From: an uncultured Anaerolineae bacterium
GTDB taxonomy: Bacteria; Chloroflexota; Anaerolineae; Anaerolineales; UBA4823
Assembly: GCA_937129505.1 (NCBI GenBank)
Contig: CAKZNJ010000393.1
Location: 1-15,226, forward strand
Direction of reading: 5' to 3'
Length of the DNA stretch: 15,226 bases
Under the pieces are notes generated by a model. The model saw nothing but the letters and a program-made list of their open reading frames with translations. It was not told the DNA's origin and did no database searches. Each line of letters begins with the position of its first letter. Position 1 is the first letter of the stretch. A program made the position numbers and the translations under genes. Below are positions 14,597 to 15,226 of the stretch, piece by piece.

Positions 14597-15226
14597 GTGT
14601 TCCGTAATCAAATAAAGTGGATTCTGATCCTCACCTTGAGTCTTTGGGCGTGTAAGGGAAATCTGAGCCCACAGCTTTCGCCAGTCACGCCTTCACCAGA
14701 AATAAAGGAGTCACCGACGCCCTTGCCATCTCCGATGGTTGGGTTAACCCCAACCTTGACTCCTACTCCACTGCCGCTGTTCAATTCAGAGGTAGCAGTC
14801 GTTTTTTTATCCGATGAAGATTTTCTTGCTGTGCATGCGAAACCTGACCCAACCTCTGAAGTGATTGTGCAACTTGAACCGAATCGGACCAATATTCCAG
14901 TCACGGGAAATTATCAGCGCCAGGGAGAGAACGATTGGATAGAAATTTCCGTGCCAGAAGGACAAACGGGGTGGGTGAATGCTCAGTACTTAACAACCAA
15001 TTATGCTGCAGACCGGTTTTGCTCAAACCCTGAAATTCAGGGGTTATCCGTCAACATTGTCGAAGTCTTCCGCGCGAATGATGGAAAGAAGTTAGCTGAA
15101 ATAGTCAGCCCGCTCCATGGTTTACGGGTACGCACTCATTGGTCAAACGCAGAAATCTTTTTAGGAAATTCCTTGGAGGTTCAAAATTTATTTGCCGATA
15201 CAAGAACCTATACCTTTGGGGTTGAT
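14597..15226 (+). CDS. Lipoprotein with Pro/Thr-rich linker and SH3b-like domain, N-terminal part (cut by window edge)
   Basis: Exactly 210 codons are open to the right edge. GTG 14597-14599 is the only start in this frame near the signal peptide and has GGGAG 9 nt upstream. The N-terminus has a short basic stretch (R3, K7), a hydrophobic core WILILTLSLWA and Cys19, so it reads as a lipoprotein signal peptide; Trp at -2 of the lipobox is unusual. Residues about 23-62 are a linker rich in Pro, Thr and Ser, common in exported Chloroflexota proteins. Residues about 65-130 resemble a bacterial SH3 (SH3b) fold: LAVHAKPDPTSEVIVQLEPN, then NDWIEISVPEGQTGWVNAQYL. A further region starts at about 135 and has a TYTFGVD edge. 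It probably binds cell-wall or surface material. Its function is unknown and the C-terminus is missing. Confidence 0.78.
   Translation, partial: MFRNQIKWILILTLSLWACKGNLSPQLSPVTPSPEIKESPTPLPSPMVGLTPTLTPTPLPLFNSEVAVVFLSDEDFLAVHAKPDPTSEVIVQLEPNRTNIPVTGNYQRQGENDWIEISVPEGQTGWVNAQYLTTNYAADRFCSNPEIQGLSVNIVEVFRANDGKKLAEIVSPLHGLRVRTHWSNAEIFLGNSLEVQNLFADTRTYTFGVD

Noticed and set aside
14608..14904. 98-residue minus-strand frame with Gly/Val/Ser repeats
   Set aside because: Its repeats are the antisense of the Pro/Thr-rich linker of the lipoprotein gene.

Overview
The window is ordinary bacterial chromosome, moderate in G+C and densely packed. There are 14 protein-coding genes (two cut by the window edges) on alternating strands, and no gene-free stretch above about 165 bases. 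I see no rRNA, tRNA, CRISPR array, insertion sequence or phage gene. The gene set (a metal-binding MutL, a class U-like sirtuin, a receiver-ParA/CpaE fusion, FolC, Lon, and a lipoprotein with a Thr/Pro-rich linker and an SH3b-like domain) fits a Chloroflexota bacterium, perhaps Anaerolineae. That placement is inference from recognised protein styles, not from a marker gene.

Layout. 1-926 (minus): a pyrimidine-nucleotidase-like HAD phosphatase runs into the N-terminus of a CoA-transferase alpha subunit through an ATGA overlap. 986-2701 (plus): mutL, divergent from the HAD gene. 2698-4669 (minus): the receiver-ParA fusion followed 10 bp later by a Sir2 deacylase, probably one transcript, overlapping the mutL end by 4 bp. 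4797-6221 (plus): tilS. 6225-7139 (minus): a tyrosine-recombinase-fold protein that has lost its catalytic tyrosine. 7304-9214 (plus): a two-gene unit of an ATP-grasp ligase-like protein and an alpha/beta-hydrolase esterase. 9242-10455 (minus): a SanA/YdcF-like membrane protein coupled by ATGA overlap to an HD-domain phosphohydrolase. 10512-11891 (plus): folC. 11977-15226 (plus): lon and, 4 bp later, a secreted SH3b-type lipoprotein that runs off the window.

Regulation. Four divergent intergenic regions carry promoter-like boxes. Four genes (HAD, tilS, the SanA-like gene, folC) lack a Shine-Dalgarno sequence and have a -10-like hexamer only 6-11 nt before a possible start codon, which suggests leaderless mRNAs. 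Others (receiver-ParA, recombinase-like, ATP-grasp, lon, lipoprotein) have recognisable Shine-Dalgarno sequences. Convergent pairs abut or overlap with no visible intrinsic terminators.

Most of the window is housekeeping: mismatch repair, tRNA-Ile lysidinylation, folate polyglutamylation and protein quality control. The parts without a ready explanation are the catalytically degenerate recombinase-fold protein, the ATP-grasp/esterase pair beside it, and the receiver-ParA/sirtuin pair.
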